Shown: piece by piece, positions 30,191 through 41,400 of the stretch
Numbering within the stretch: position 1 is the stretch's first letter
Layout of the letters: every line of letters begins with the position of its first letter
DNA from: Lota lota
Lineage: Eukaryota > Chordata > Actinopteri > Gadiformes > Lotidae
DNA length: 64,000 bases
NCBI GenBank assembly: GCA_026745465.1
Contig: JACYXH010000795.1
Span: 62,001-126,000, forward strand
Direction of reading: 5' to 3'
The notes under the pieces: generated by a model
What the model was told of the DNA's origin: nothing
The model's input: only the letters and a program-made list of their open reading frames with translations
Database searches by the model: none
Position numbers and translations under genes: made by a program

Positions 30191-30750
30191 TATATGTTTG
30201 TTTGTTAACCATGATGACAGAGTCGTCCCAGACGGATTGTAACTAAATGTTAAATGTCTGTAATTCAACTATAATAGAGGAGTCGTGCCGGTGAGGAATA
30301 ATTGACAAAGGAGAAAACCGTGATAGCGGTATGATGAACTAATGTAAGAGGAAATAAGAACACAAGGGACGACGTAAACAACGATAGTCCAACGGTGGAA
30401 AGGTAGATAGAAAAAATAAAATAATAATAATAAAATAAATAATAAAAAATAATTATAATACTAATAAGAATAAGAATAATAATTATAAAATTAAAATAAT
30501 AATAAAATCAATAAAATAAAGAATAATAATAATGGTAATAATAATATTAATTGTTTTTATTATTATTATGAAATAAAATAAAAATAAAATAAAGAATAAT
30601 AATTTGAATTACAATTATGGCGAATACAATGACGGAAAAGGAACAGATTGAAAAAGTAAATAATAAAAAATAAATAAAAAAGTAACATTAAAGACACAGA
30701 TCGTTAGAGCGATAGATAGGATTGAGGAGAGTAGCCGAGAGAGAGGAACA
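30191..30750 (+). other. Degenerate repeat units and A-rich tract in the leader
   Basis: Decayed units at about 30215 and 30283 end the array. 30400-30690 is dominated by AATAATAAAATAAA-type simple sequence. An ATG at 30619 opens only a short frame (MANTMTEKEQIEK). Confidence 0.6.
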
Positions 30751-30984
30751 TTGAGCAGGATAAAGGGGAGAGTTAATATACAAAGTTCCTCTGCCTCCGC
30801 CATAAAAGATTGGGACAGATATCACCGCTACCGCTCGTCCACAGAAGTCCAGGGGTCAACCAGCGCTGGGGACTCTTCGGAGTTCAGGGAATTCCCACCT
30901 CACCAAAGTGATGTAGTGGGACCCGCCCTAAAGGACCCTGAGGGAGCGCGGTGGTGGGTGTACTGTTCAATAAACCTGTCTTAG
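30751..30984 (+). pseudogene. Possible gag N-terminal remnant
   Basis: The 77-codon frame (SRIKGRVNIQSSSASAIKDW) is preceded in the same direction by basic, A-rich text. Its position between leader and the PPPY segment suggests matrix-region gag, but I see no diagnostic motif. No capsid or nucleocapsid is found nearby. Confidence 0.3.
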
Positions 30985-31414
30985 TTCACTCAACAGGTTC
31001 TAAGTAAAGGTCTTGAACTATTGTCTATGTGTTTAGAGCTAGCTTGTTGGTCCAAATGTCTGTCTGTGTGTTTTCTATGTTCTGTGTATCGTGACACGAG
31101 TGTATTAGACACTGGTTGAGTTGTTAGTACCAATGTTAGAAAACTGGGCTGGTTAAATTAGACATGGAGGTTAACTACTAAAATAACAAAACAGACAATA
31201 CAAAAAATAAAAAATAAATAAAAAATAAAAACCTTCCTGAGGGACTATGAATATAAATTACCTTAAAGTAGAAAAATAATTTTGAGACAAATACCTAAGA
31301 AAGTAGGATAATAAATAAGTATGGAAATTCAGAACTAAATTAACAAGGATCCAAATGCTAAATTATATTGTTGACAAAGAAATTACTGGGGGTTTGGAAA
31401 ATGGAAGGGGGAAA

Positions 31415-31547
<133 letters not shown>

Positions 31548-31810
31548 CCTGTCTTCTTGTGTGTTAGGGCCCCTGAGATAAGGGAGGCCCCTCCCACACT
31601 ACAAAGTGGTAGACTACACGAGAGGGGACTAGACTCTGACTTCAGAAGAAACAATAGGGTTAATAAGGATATGGCTTTTACTATAATTGCTTTCTATTAC
31701 AATTACATTTGTGTAACAATTACTGACTTGTTACAAGACAGACGATCATGTTATGACTAACTTTGTCTTTTACAGTTTTGTCTTCCTTTGTTAACAGTTG
31801 CCATTAATGC

Positions 31811-31945
31811 ATGATGCCTGCACGTCCCCAATTGCATGTTCTCCCACAGCTCGAGACCACCACTACCCCGTCCCATACCGATCGTCCCCCTCCTTACAGT
31901 GACTCAGATTCTGACTCCTTCTCTAATGCTTTTTCCAGCCTGTAG
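31811..31945 (+). pseudogene. Gag segment with PPPY late-domain motif
   Basis: A 44-aa frame containing DRPPPYSDSDSDS. PPPY is the budding motif that recruits NEDD4-type ligases in many retroviral gags, usually between matrix and capsid. The frame ends before any capsid. Confidence 0.5.
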
Positions 31946-33356
31946 AAAGGTTTTGCTTAAACAATATATATATTAAACAAAAAATTACATAAGGATTATC
32001 TATAAAAACATTTCGTATTGGTATTCGCGCACCTGCACATCTGTTTTTCACAAGTGCACTACATTCTTTTTTGTGTTAAACAGATTTGCATGGGTAAAAC
32101 AATTTTATGCAACTACAAAACACTAAACCACAATAAAACGTTTTTCATTGTTATACAGTCATGATATTTCTAACATGCTATACTATAACTCATCTGTCGT
32201 GCTATAGCTAGCCTGTCATCCTAGGCCAACCCGTTATGCTGTAGCTGGCCTGTTATGTTACAGTCAGGCTGTGGCTAACTTGTTATGCTGCAGTCAGTGC
32301 CTTTCCTTATGAGCTGAGCGTAACCAATGCTGTAGTTGAATGAATAGGACAAAACCAAGGGTGGCTGGCCTCTAGTGCCACCGCTAGTGTACATAGAGTT
32401 TAGAGATATGGCTCTGCTATTAGGTGGACAGTTGGGGATGCTAGATGGGGATATGAAGTCGATTTGTGTGTATATTAGCAGTGATGACAATATATTACCA
32501 GAACATGATGCTTCCTATGTTTAGTGACATGATCGGGAGGGAGGGGCTAAAAGTCAAGATGCTGGAATTATAAATAACCTAAACCCGGCTACTGCAAGGC
32601 ATCGTGGGGTACGTAGGCTTATGTTATCAAGGAGATATGGGATGTTGAGAGACAGATGTAGGGATAAAAGAGAAAACAGGTCAGATGATGGCCCCGGTGG
32701 TGGTGATACCACATGCCACCCCACAACGACCGGCCCTGGTGTCCTACCCAGCTCATCCTTGGAACACATCAGCAAGGATACCGGAGCCAAGTGACACCAC
32801 CTCTCCCACGCTGGGAGAGCCACAGCCCCTGTGTTCCCCTACAGACTCTGACTTCCAGCTCCCAGAGGCTCCAGACCATCAGGGGGATGGACGAGCCACG
32901 CCCCATCCTACCAATACAGAGCCCAGGTTTTGGCAAAGACGACGGCTCCCCTCGAACCAGACCATGGGAACCAACTGGGAACCAACCCGTGCTTCCGCGG
33001 TCCTGAGGAGGACACGGCCCACCCCCAGGCTGCTCACCGGACCAGCTCAATGGCCCTGACTCCGAAATCAGGCAACCCGACCCATGTCGGGAAGGATGAG
33101 TATCAAACACCTGACGACCCCACTCCACTCAGCATATGAAATAATCCATCCATTGATATCCATTAGTCTTAGCATTTTATCGAGCCAGCCACAAGTTATC
33201 TACTTTGCTATATCGTGTCTCATGTCTGCCTATGTCCCATAGGCACCAATCCACGGAGATCGGGGCTTCTTCTTTCATCGCGACCTCCCTCTCGACGGAG
33301 CACGCTTCAGAGAACCAAGTCCGGCGGTCAGGGGCGACGAGCAGGACATCAAGGAG
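31946..33356 (+). other. Internal retroviral region without recognisable pol
   Basis: 31946-32680 has no coding signal I recognise. 32685-33059 is open for 124 codons (Pro-rich, TPQRPALVSYPAHP) but resembles no retroviral domain I can name. Protease, RT and RNase H would be expected between here and 33.3 kb and are absent. Confidence 0.5.
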
Positions 33357-34187
33357 ATGCAAGCACACGCCAGCGCCGAAGAAGAAAACTACTGGCTCCA
33401 CCAAGGATGCCGGAGAGACGACACCGGAGTTAATCGGGCTCTGGATGGGCGGCCGGCCCTGACGACCAAGGCGCTGACCCTGATGGTCCACAAAGAACAC
33501 TCCAAGCACCACCTTGGGCTTCGCCTGACCATTGACCCGATTGACAGCCACTGGGGGCACCCCCGGACCCTGGCCCACGCCCGGCTCCAGTGGGCCAGCT
33601 GTGTGAAATGTCAACCACACGATCCCCGACGAGGATGTAAACTCCCTCCTGGACGCTTCCCCGTTCCCCACCTACCCTTTCAAGAACTTTGTATCGATTA
33701 CACCGACATGGGGAGGGATCATAGGGTCCGAGGGTACCGTTACTTATTAGACATAGTCTGTCGATTCTCGCATTGGGTAAAGGCGTTCCCAAGAAAAAAA
33801 GAGGACGCCGCGTCTGTTATAAAAGCGTTAATAACCGAAATCATACCCAGGTGGGGCTTTCCCCACAAATTATGTTCAGACAACGGGTCTCACTTCATGA
33901 ACCATTTACTACAAGAAGTAGAAGCCGGACTGGGGATCTCCCACCGGTTTGGGTCCGTTTATCACCCACAAAGCCAGGGACTGGTTGAGAGGGCCAACCA
34001 GACTCTGAAACAGACACTTAGTAAAGTACTCCAGCACAATAGGGGTCCCTCAGACACAAATATGGCGAGAGACGCGTTGCTGGCCTTAGTCGACCAGCAC
34101 ACAATGTCTTGGCTATCTGCGTTACCGCTGGCCCTTATGGCTATCAGAGCCGCACCACATGCGCGAACGGGACTCTCCCCACATTAA
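33357..34187 (+). CDS. Retroviral integrase (ERV pol remnant)
   Basis: The 276-codon frame holds an HHCC-type zinc region (VHKEHSKHH ... CVKC) and a core with the three acidic positions: Asp in [10 protein letters not shown], Asp in LCSDNGSHF and Glu in GLVERANQT. Retroviral integrases insert viral cDNA into chromosomes. The start is not a normal protein start, since integrase is cut from Gag-Pol. The frame ends at about 34185, where the C-terminal domain would continue. It is the best preserved part of the element. Confidence 0.75.
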   Translation: MQAHASAEEENYWLHQGCRRDDTGVNRALDGRPALTTKALTLMVHKEHSKHHLGLRLTIDPIDSHWGHPRTLAHARLQWASCVKCQPHDPRRGCKLPPGRFPVPHLPFQELCIDYTDMGRDHRVRGYRYLLDIVCRFSHWVKAFPRKKEDAASVIKALITEIIPRWGFPHKLCSDNGSHFMNHLLQEVEAGLGISHRFGSVYHPQSQGLVERANQTLKQTLSKVLQHNRGPSDTNMARDALLALVDQHTMSWLSALPLALMAIRAAPHARTGLSPH

Positions 34188-34364
34188 CTAATCACCGGGA
34201 GGCCGATGCCGGGGCCGTACACACCTCCTGAGCCGCTCAGACCAATTAGATAATCAGTTGTGTTATTGTGGGGCTCTAACTCAAGTTTCTACGGATGATC
34301 TGTCCACCAGCGACGTACTAGCCTTAGCTACCGGTTCCATCGGCTCGCACTAATAAAATGGGGA

Positions 34365-35550
34365 ATTGTATAGCATGCGCGGCGCATATAAACCGAAGAC
34401 CCTAGAGGGTACGCCTGCATGCTGGCCCTCTTCGACGAAAATAATCCCAGAAACTGTTCCCTCTTGAGCAGTGCTTTTCCCCCCGGCTTAAATGTTACTG
34501 TTTCCCCCGCGTTCACCCCCGGTGTAAACAACTACGCATGTTTTACTCGTAGCAGCCTTAAAACCAGTAGTATAAACGTTGGCCATATGCCATTAGAATG
34601 GTGCCAGACCCGTGACCACCTAACCCACGTTCCCCTCAGCAGTCAACTTCATGTGGGACGACAAGATTTATTCTGGATGTGTAACCCTCGACGTCTCCTT
34701 CTCAGACTACCCATTGATTGGTCAGAACTTATACCATAATCCGCCTAGTTCTTCCCCTCACGCTTATAGGACCAACCGCAGCGTCCCTTATCGCGACGCG
34801 CAAAATTAGAAGCACGGGGAGTCAGTCATATATTGACTCAATAGCAGTTCCTCGTGGGGTTCACAACGAATACAAATTAGCAGATCAAATTGCGGCCGGG
34901 TTCGAAAACATCCCTCCCTTTTTCCTGTTACTCCCAGCAAAAATGTAGATCGAATCAATTACATCCATTATAATGTTCAGAAACTGTCTAACCTCACCCG
35001 AGATACAGTAGACGGCTTAGCAGACCAATTAGCAGCCACTTCGCTTATGGCCTTCCAAAATCGCCTCGCCCTAGACATGCTCTTAGCTGAGAAAGGAGGG
35101 GTCTGCGCGATGTTTGGGGCCCAGTGTTGCACCTTCATCCCCAATAACGCTGCCCCGGACGGGTCGGTCGCTAAAGCGTTAGCGGGTCTTAGAGCACTGT
35201 CCACCTCCATGGCCGAGGATTCCAGAGTAAACAACCCCATGGAAGAATGGATGGCAAATGTGTTTGGAAAATGGAAAACTTTAATCATGTCTGTTAGTCT
35301 CTGCTGCTGTTTTTGTAGGCATAGTAACCTGTTGTGGCTGCTGTTGCATTCCCTGTCTGCGGGCCCTCATCACCCGTCTGATTACCACGGCGTTCGCCAG
35401 AGACGGCGACCCGGCCCTTCACCTGCCCTTGCTCCTCCTGGAGGAAGGCGAAGGGCCGGAGGAGTTAGAACTCCAACAAGACTCTTGCTGCAGAAAAACC
35501 GCTGACATGAGTGCTCCGCTGATCCCCGCCCCCAGAGAGGACGTTGAATA
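34365..35550 (+). pseudogene. Retroviral env remnant, gammaretrovirus type
   Basis: Broken into at least three frames (34419-34739, 34718-34948, 35047-35505). The last carries the transmembrane-subunit hallmarks: a FQNRLALDMLLAEKGG segment (immunosuppressive-domain position) followed by a CX6CC motif at about 35104-35130. Downstream is a hydrophobic, Cys-rich stretch in a shifted frame. Surface-subunit text is fragmentary. Stops and shifts prevent a full envelope protein. Confidence 0.7.
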
Positions 35551-35842
35551 AATGAGCGTGATGGCCTGACCATTGCGCAGGTGGCTCCTGAGTTCCTCTG
35601 GGTGGCGTCCCTTTTCCCCTTGCATGCTTCTCGACAGTGTTAGATACCACCTGTATGAGTTGTTAATTGTTATTACCTTGTTTGACGGGTTGAGGACGTA
35701 TGTGCCCCGCTATTGGGGTTGGTCTGGTTTTACCTCCACTTAATGGGGGTTTTTCCGTTCCATCTCACCCTGGATTTGTATAAGCGGTATGAGGGTTTTT
35801 TCCACTATTTTTGAAGTGATCTTTTGATCACTTGAGAGGGAT
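35551..35842 (+). other. Retroviral 3' untranslated region
   Basis: Non-coding. A purine tract (CTTGAGAGGGAT) abuts the 3' LTR and is a weak polypurine-tract candidate. Confidence 0.45.
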
Positions 35843-36306
35843 TGTTGTAGAAAAAACACGCAACTTGATGTCTGCCGAAATGTAACCTGACACTTCTACC
35901 GAAACGAACGACACCCTGTGAAGTGGGGCCTTATGTAAATCTGCTATAGTATGCGGCCAAGATACCGTTGCATTCCCCCAACGGAGTAGTGCCCATGGAA
36001 CAGTAAAACATCCCCCTCTCGACAAAGACCCCCAGCTGAGAACCCTGAAGATATAACCCATTGTTGCAGAGGTCTCTATCTCTTTCTCCGGTGTTCTCTC
36101 GCGGGTCCACACCTTTAAGGGGTGGGCCTATCGACAAGAATACAGCGCGCTGTAGAGATAGCAGCGAGTATCGAGATTTGACATTTTTGTGTTCTATATT
36201 AGCATTGGAATAAAACTCCATACCGCATAATTAATTCGACTTGCATCTTTGCTTCTTTTTACCGGGTTTCCAAGTTCAACATCGTCTTGCCTTTTAATTT
36301 ACAACA
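35843..36306 (+). repeat. Retroviral 3' LTR
   Basis: 464 bp, no difference from the 5' LTR seen by eye. Followed by the GTAG target duplication. Confidence 0.9.
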
Positions 36307-36784
36307 GTAGCTGCTAAGTCAGCAGCAGTTGTAGCATGGTTGATGTTAGGTGCGTTAGCGTCACCCTCTGCACTTTTGCAAGTGGTTTCAGAGGTGAAGG
36401 GTAGGTCAGAGTCTCTTGCTTGAGAAGTTACAAAACGATCCATTCTGGCTCACAAGAATGTCCGTACACTTAGGATAATAATACAGCTAACTGGCCAATA
36501 TGTTTCAATAATACATAGCTAACTAGTTCCGCACAGCGTAGGTACGCTTGATGAAATGATTGGACGAGGATTCATGGGTAGCCTATCATCAATGTTGTGT
36601 AAATGTTCTTTTTTATTATTAATTGATCTTTGCTGATATGTTGGATTCATGTAAATGTGTATTTTTAGACATTTAAATAAAAGAAAAAGGAAAACGTATA
36701 AAATATTAAACAATAATTTGGCGGCCCCCCTGTAGTAACCCTGAGGACCCCTAGGGGTCGCGGACCCCTTGTTAAAGACCCAGG
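36307..36784 (-). pseudogene. hAT/ZBED-like element, 5' end and transposase N-terminus
   Basis: On the minus strand an ATG at 36443 opens MDRFVTSQARDSDLPF, running to DLAATGKRK at the retroviral insertion point and then, after a one-base shift, into the BED finger at 28.64 kb. Near 36720-36784 the minus strand reads GGGTCTTTAACAAGGGGTCC and further palindromic text (CCCCTAGGGG), similar to terminal sequences of hAT elements of this group. The retrovirus sits inside this ORF. Confidence 0.55.
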
Positions 36785-37100
36785 ATCTAGTGTATTATCA
36801 ATTGGTAGCCCTATAGTACTATAGTGCCATAGCACAACAGCTGGTGTGTACCTGGGTGAATATTTGATGCCAATAAAGTGAAGAAGGGGGCAAAGATAGA
36901 GGTTTTAGTAGAGGTAGTTTTAGGCGAATTTTATTTTAATAATAAATCCAATGCAAACCAATGCAAATTTGACAATGTAAACTTGATGAAACACAAACAG
37001 GTAGATATCTTGAGAACCCAATTTAAGATTTTGACACTTCTCTATTGAAAGGTCAGGGCGAATAGAATTGAATGACACCACACCAGACAATTGCAACTGG
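36785..37100. other. Unassigned sequence left of the BEL element
   Basis: No gene or known repeat is seen. Confidence 0.4.
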
Positions 37101-37105
37101 CCCAT

Positions 37106-37565
37106 TGTCAAGTTCTCCTCTTGATTCAATATCCAAAGGACACAGGGACAACTCAAACTTCAGACTCAATCTTTTTATTTTTGGTTTGCTTCCATTTGAT
37201 TGGTCTGTCCAGTAAATTCACCATTAAATTAGGTTGTAAACCTTCAAAGACAGAACAAAAGGTTACCATTTTAATTAAACATTTCAATGAACTTAAATTA
37301 GTTTAAACATTTAAATAAACATTCTAAATACCTCAAGTCAATTTACTTAAGCCCTTTACCATTGGCGTCTTTGGATTGAATCCACGAGTGAACTTGTAGT
37401 CCCTTCACTGCAGTCTGATCTTTTGACTGACTGAGCACCTCCATGCCTTAACAGGTGCTCTGAATCAGTGAAATGACTGATCTGGTGACAAGCAGCTGGT
37501 TTGCTGCTGCTGGTGCACTCTGGGAAGTGTAGTTTTTTGGCTCACTTCTGAGATTCAGCTCAACA
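37106..37565 (-). repeat. BEL 3' LTR
   Basis: 460 bp, a few differences from the partner LTR. On the coding strand it is preceded by AAGTGGGAGG, a polypurine-tract candidate. Confidence 0.9.
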
Positions 37566-37617
37566 CCTCCCACTTGAGCTCCTGGTTTTCCAAATCCAGA
37601 GAGGTCATCCAAGCCCT

Positions 37618-38556
37618 TCACCCTTCCGTTTGTTCCTCAATGGGAAGTAGAATGACAATGCGTCTGACATCTCTATAAAGAATAGTGGCTGGGATTTTGG
37701 TTTGAAGCCTCTTCGTTCTTTCACCGTTTGCTCTTGTGGGCCCTTTTTTGCTGTTTGACGTTGTGAAGTGAACAGGGTAGCTGGGAAAAGTCTTCACAAG
37801 CACATCTCTTACGATGCCTTTGCTGTCAGCATTGGCACCAACCACTCTAGCCAGCTTGTACTGTCCTCTCAGGGCGTTTTGGTCAGCCAACCAGACCACA
37901 TCTCCAACAGCAACATTTCGCTCTTTCGTGTGCCATTTGTATCTAATGAACAGATTAGGTCCAGCCAATTGGCTCCACTTCTTCCAGAGATGGCTTACCT
38001 CTGCTTGAATATGTTTAAGTCTTTTGTAAGGGTAGCCATCAAACTGGAAGTCTCCAGGGTCTCCCTTTGGATTGGTACGTCCTAAAAGTAGAGAATTCGG
38101 GGTGATGTACTCTACACAGTCTTCTCTGCTTTGAGTTCTTGCATCGATGGGTCTCTCATTAGCAAGGTTTGCAGCCATGAAGAGAAAAGTTTGGAATTCT
38201 CCCCACGTGAAAACACCATCTCCACCAAGGTTGCTCAACGCCCGTTTCACTACTTTGACAGCTGCCTCTGCAGCACCATTCCTATGGGGAGAGTCTGCAG
38301 GGTGGATCTTCCACGACCATTCTGTCCCATCCTTGGCAGCTGTGTTTTCAAGTTCAGACTTGTTTAGTCGGTTCAGGAATTTTTGAAGTGCGGGTTTGGC
38401 TCCCACAAAGTTAGTGCCAGGGTCTGACTAAAGTTTCCTGGGGTGTCCTCTCAGTGAAGTGAACCTTTGATAGGCTAGAAGGAATCCTTCAGATGACATG
38501 TCACTCACCACTTCAGTATGTATGGCTCGGGAAGCCATGCAGCAGAAGACTATTCC
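37618..38556 (-). pseudogene. BEL integrase core and C-terminus
   Basis: Continues the pol frame after two TAG codons. Just downstream of the second stop is SDPGTNFVGA (second core Asp). HRNGAAEAAVKVVKRAL carries the third acidic residue, and the Pao-type tail (NVAVGDVVWLADQNALRGQY) follows. At 38428 a stop directly precedes SDPGT where a Trp would fit, consistent with a TGG to TAG change. The first core Asp (MDLFGPYEV) lies before the other stop. Confidence 0.8.
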
Positions 38557-41322
38557 CTATACTTTGAGTCTAGTTCTCTTCTTGACCTCATCTTTCACTT
38601 CATAAGGCCCGAACAGGTCCATGGTGGGGAATTCAAAAGGTGCAGCTGGGCCTGTTCGCTCTAGAGGCAGGTCAGCCATGATTTGTTGACACTGTTTTGC
38701 CTTGTGTTTCCTGCAGACCACACAGTTGTCCACTGTACCTTCTTGAGCTGCGAGGAAAAGGTATTTGAGTGCATCCTCATGTTTTTTGACAGTCAGCACA
38801 GCTTGCTTGGGTGATCTTACCTCCCACTTTGACTGTTTAGGGGCCCGGCCTTTTCTCTCCAGCCACTGCTTGGCTGCTAGACAAACCCAGGCAACGACTC
38901 CAACCAGTTTGGACAGGCTACTGAATCTTCTTACTTCCACAATCTCTTTAACCCAGCCAGTGGGCTTCCTTCCCAGAAGAGTTGGGTTTACCATAGGTAT
39001 TCCCTTTTGAGTTTCACTCTTTGGACTTCCCTGAGTGCCTTGACTTGTCTCCCATCTTAAGTACATCACAGCTCCATAGGTTTTGTCACTTCCATCAGAG
39101 AATGTGATGCCCCAAGGTTTCCCTTCCCAGCCAGCTGGTGTGAGGCTTCTGTGGAATTTCACCTCTCCAAGCTGCACATATTCTTCAAAAAGCTGTATGG
39201 CTTCTTCTCTGAGGCTTTCTGAGAGAGGTTGGTCCCAGGTTTCTTGGGTTAGTTTCCCACCCCCTCCCTCTTGGAATGCTTTTCGAACAAGAATTGCTCC
39301 CTTCTGTTTGGCAGGTGTAACTAAGCCAATTGGGTCGTATAGTCCAGCCACCTGGCTTAAGAGAGCCCTCCTAGTCAGTGGGTTAGGTGTCTCAGTTCTC
39401 ACCTCCTCCTTGAGAAGATTCTTTCCAACTCTCATCTTCTTCTTCCTTTTGGAAAAGTTAACTGAGGTTAACATGTAGAGCTTGTCTTCATCCATTTGGT
39501 AGCCAATACCCAAGGCTTTGTTGTCTTCATCCCTCATTTGATTTGGAAGAATTAGGGTTTTATTTTGTGTCTTTGTTAGAACCTCCGTCTCCATTGCTTG
39601 CCTCCCACTTTGCCCTGACCGGACCCATGGTTTGAGGAAGAACCCTCCAGCTTTCAAGATCTCTTCAACATTTGCTGTAATTTTGTCAAGTTTATTCAGG
39701 TCATTTTGGGAGGTTAAGAAGTCATCCACATAACTGTCCTTTTCAATGACTCTGCGCTCATCCTCCAAGTGAAGAAAGTTGGGCAGGCGTGCTGTTTCCC
39801 TCATAGCCAACTGAGCAATGCAACCAGCAGGTCTGTCCCCAATGTTGACTCTGGTTATTGCATATTCACTTATCTCTTCATCTGGGCTGTCCCTCCAGAG
39901 GAACCTGTGAAGATGCATCTCACGCTCCTCCAGCCATACAGAGTTGTACATCTTTTTGATGTCTCCTAGAGATGCATACGTCCCTTCTCTGAACCTCAGC
40001 AAGACAGCTCTTATAGGGTTGAGAACGTCTGGTCCCTTCAGGAGAAGATCATTCATACCCACGCCTTTGTATTTCTGGCTACTATTCCATACAATATGAA
40101 CTGGTGTTGTCACCGAATGAGGGTTTGGCGCCACAAAGTGGCTTACGTACCACACTGGTCCGTTCCAATCATCCATGATTTTGTTGGTGAGTTTTATGGC
40201 TGCGCCTCGCTCAACCATTTCATGGATCTGGTTAGCATATGCGACTTTCCAGTCAGGCTCTCTGCTAAGTTGCTTTTCCATCCTTAAAAAACAAGCCTGG
40301 ACTGCACTTTTGTTGTTTGGGAGAGAGGCTGGATCTACCGTCCAAGGATACTTCGCATCCCAATGTGGAGCCGGTGTGTGAGCATCCCCTTTCCTGTAGG
40401 TGAGGCCTCCTTTAATGATCTCCACTTCCCTCTCCTCTGCCAGGGTCATTTCTTTTCCTCCTGGTGGACAGTGTCCACATCGGCATCCTCCACATCTTGG
40501 CTCACATGCAGCTCCGATGCTGTCCCAGTGCCACCACTCAAGGAACTCACGGTTCTTAGCAGCTGTAAATTTGGTCTTCATCACATCCTCCTCCTGTAGC
40601 TGGGCTGTGTCAGTTGTTGGACTTGTGATTTCTTGATATTTTACTGCTGCTGTCCTCATGGAGCGAGCGAAGTGTGTTTTGGACTCATATGATGCAACCT
40701 CCACTTCTTCAAATAAGTCAGGATGTGCTCCACCCACTGTCTTCCCCACTGGACCCTCCCACAAGACGAGGTCTCCAATGATTTTTACCCTCTGCGGAGC
40801 GAGTCTTCCCTCTCGGTGGCTAATGAGAAGTTCAACCTCTTCAGGCCTTTCCAATTCTTTAAGTTTGACTTCTGGGAAGAATTTTCTCAACTTCTCAGGT
40901 CCAATTACTTGATGCACTCGGGCGATTTCATCTAAGCCGTAGCAGACCATTTCATGAGCTCTCTCTGTCCCTTTGGGCGTCTTGACTCTGACTTTGAGGA
41001 GATACCTTTGTGTGTTCACCTCCATGGTCACACCACCAACCCCATGCACAACTAAAGTTATCTCTTCATGTCTTAACCTCAGTCTTTTAGCAGCCTTATG
41101 GGTAATGTAGTTTGTATCTGAAGCAAGGTCAATTAAAGTCCCAATCTTCTGTCCTGCGTTTGCCGTGACTTGTATCAACATCATGATGACAGGAAGTTCA
41201 GAGAGCCCAATCCTCTGATGTAGCTCAGACCGGCCTGAAGCATCAAGTGTTACTGTGGTTTTGTTGGTGTTGGTGAAAGCCTTTCTGCATCGATCTGCCA
41301 TTTCCTGGGAAAGTTCAGACAA
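38557..41322 (-). CDS. BEL pol: protease-like, RT, RNase H, integrase N-terminus
   Basis: A 921-codon open frame. The order is: a DUF1758-type aspartic protease region (GTLIDLASDTNYITHKAAKR, with LASD in place of DSG), the Pao linker, RT (LGDIKKMYNSVWLEEREMHL, then catalytic KDSYVDDFLTS), RNase H (WGITFSDGSDKTYGAVMYL), and the integrase zinc region (CVVCRKHKAKQC) with the first core Asp (FPTMDLFGPYEV). The frame then ends in TAG. In the BEL family this is part of a single Gag-Pol polyprotein. The start at 41322 is simply the first Met after the gag stop. Confidence 0.85.
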   Translation of the reverse strand: MSELSQEMADRCRKAFTNTNKTTVTLDASGRSELHQRIGLSELPVIMMLIQVTANAGQKIGTLIDLASDTNYITHKAAKRLRLRHEEITLVVHGVGGVTMEVNTQRYLLKVRVKTPKGTERAHEMVCYGLDEIARVHQVIGPEKLRKFFPEVKLKELERPEEVELLISHREGRLAPQRVKIIGDLVLWEGPVGKTVGGAHPDLFEEVEVASYESKTHFARSMRTAAVKYQEITSPTTDTAQLQEEDVMKTKFTAAKNREFLEWWHWDSIGAACEPRCGGCRCGHCPPGGKEMTLAEEREVEIIKGGLTYRKGDAHTPAPHWDAKYPWTVDPASLPNNKSAVQACFLRMEKQLSREPDWKVAYANQIHEMVERGAAIKLTNKIMDDWNGPVWYVSHFVAPNPHSVTTPVHIVWNSSQKYKGVGMNDLLLKGPDVLNPIRAVLLRFREGTYASLGDIKKMYNSVWLEEREMHLHRFLWRDSPDEEISEYAITRVNIGDRPAGCIAQLAMRETARLPNFLHLEDERRVIEKDSYVDDFLTSQNDLNKLDKITANVEEILKAGGFFLKPWVRSGQSGRQAMETEVLTKTQNKTLILPNQMRDEDNKALGIGYQMDEDKLYMLTSVNFSKRKKKMRVGKNLLKEEVRTETPNPLTRRALLSQVAGLYDPIGLVTPAKQKGAILVRKAFQEGGGGKLTQETWDQPLSESLREEAIQLFEEYVQLGEVKFHRSLTPAGWEGKPWGITFSDGSDKTYGAVMYLRWETSQGTQGSPKSETQKGIPMVNPTLLGRKPTGWVKEIVEVRRFSSLSKLVGVVAWVCLAAKQWLERKGRAPKQSKWEVRSPKQAVLTVKKHEDALKYLFLAAQEGTVDNCVVCRKHKAKQCQQIMADLPLERTGPAAPFEFPTMDLFGPYEVKDEVKKRTRLKV

Positions 41323-41400
41323 GATCTCCTCTTGTTCCTCCGTTAGTTTGCCTTCACCTTTGCCGTCTTTTCCATTCCTTCTCTCTTCCCCTCTTTTGAC

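Noticed and set aside
32685..33059. Possible novel retroviral accessory protein (124 codons, Pro-rich)
   Set aside because: No domain, no start or splice evidence, and overlapping frames are equally open. Left as unassigned.
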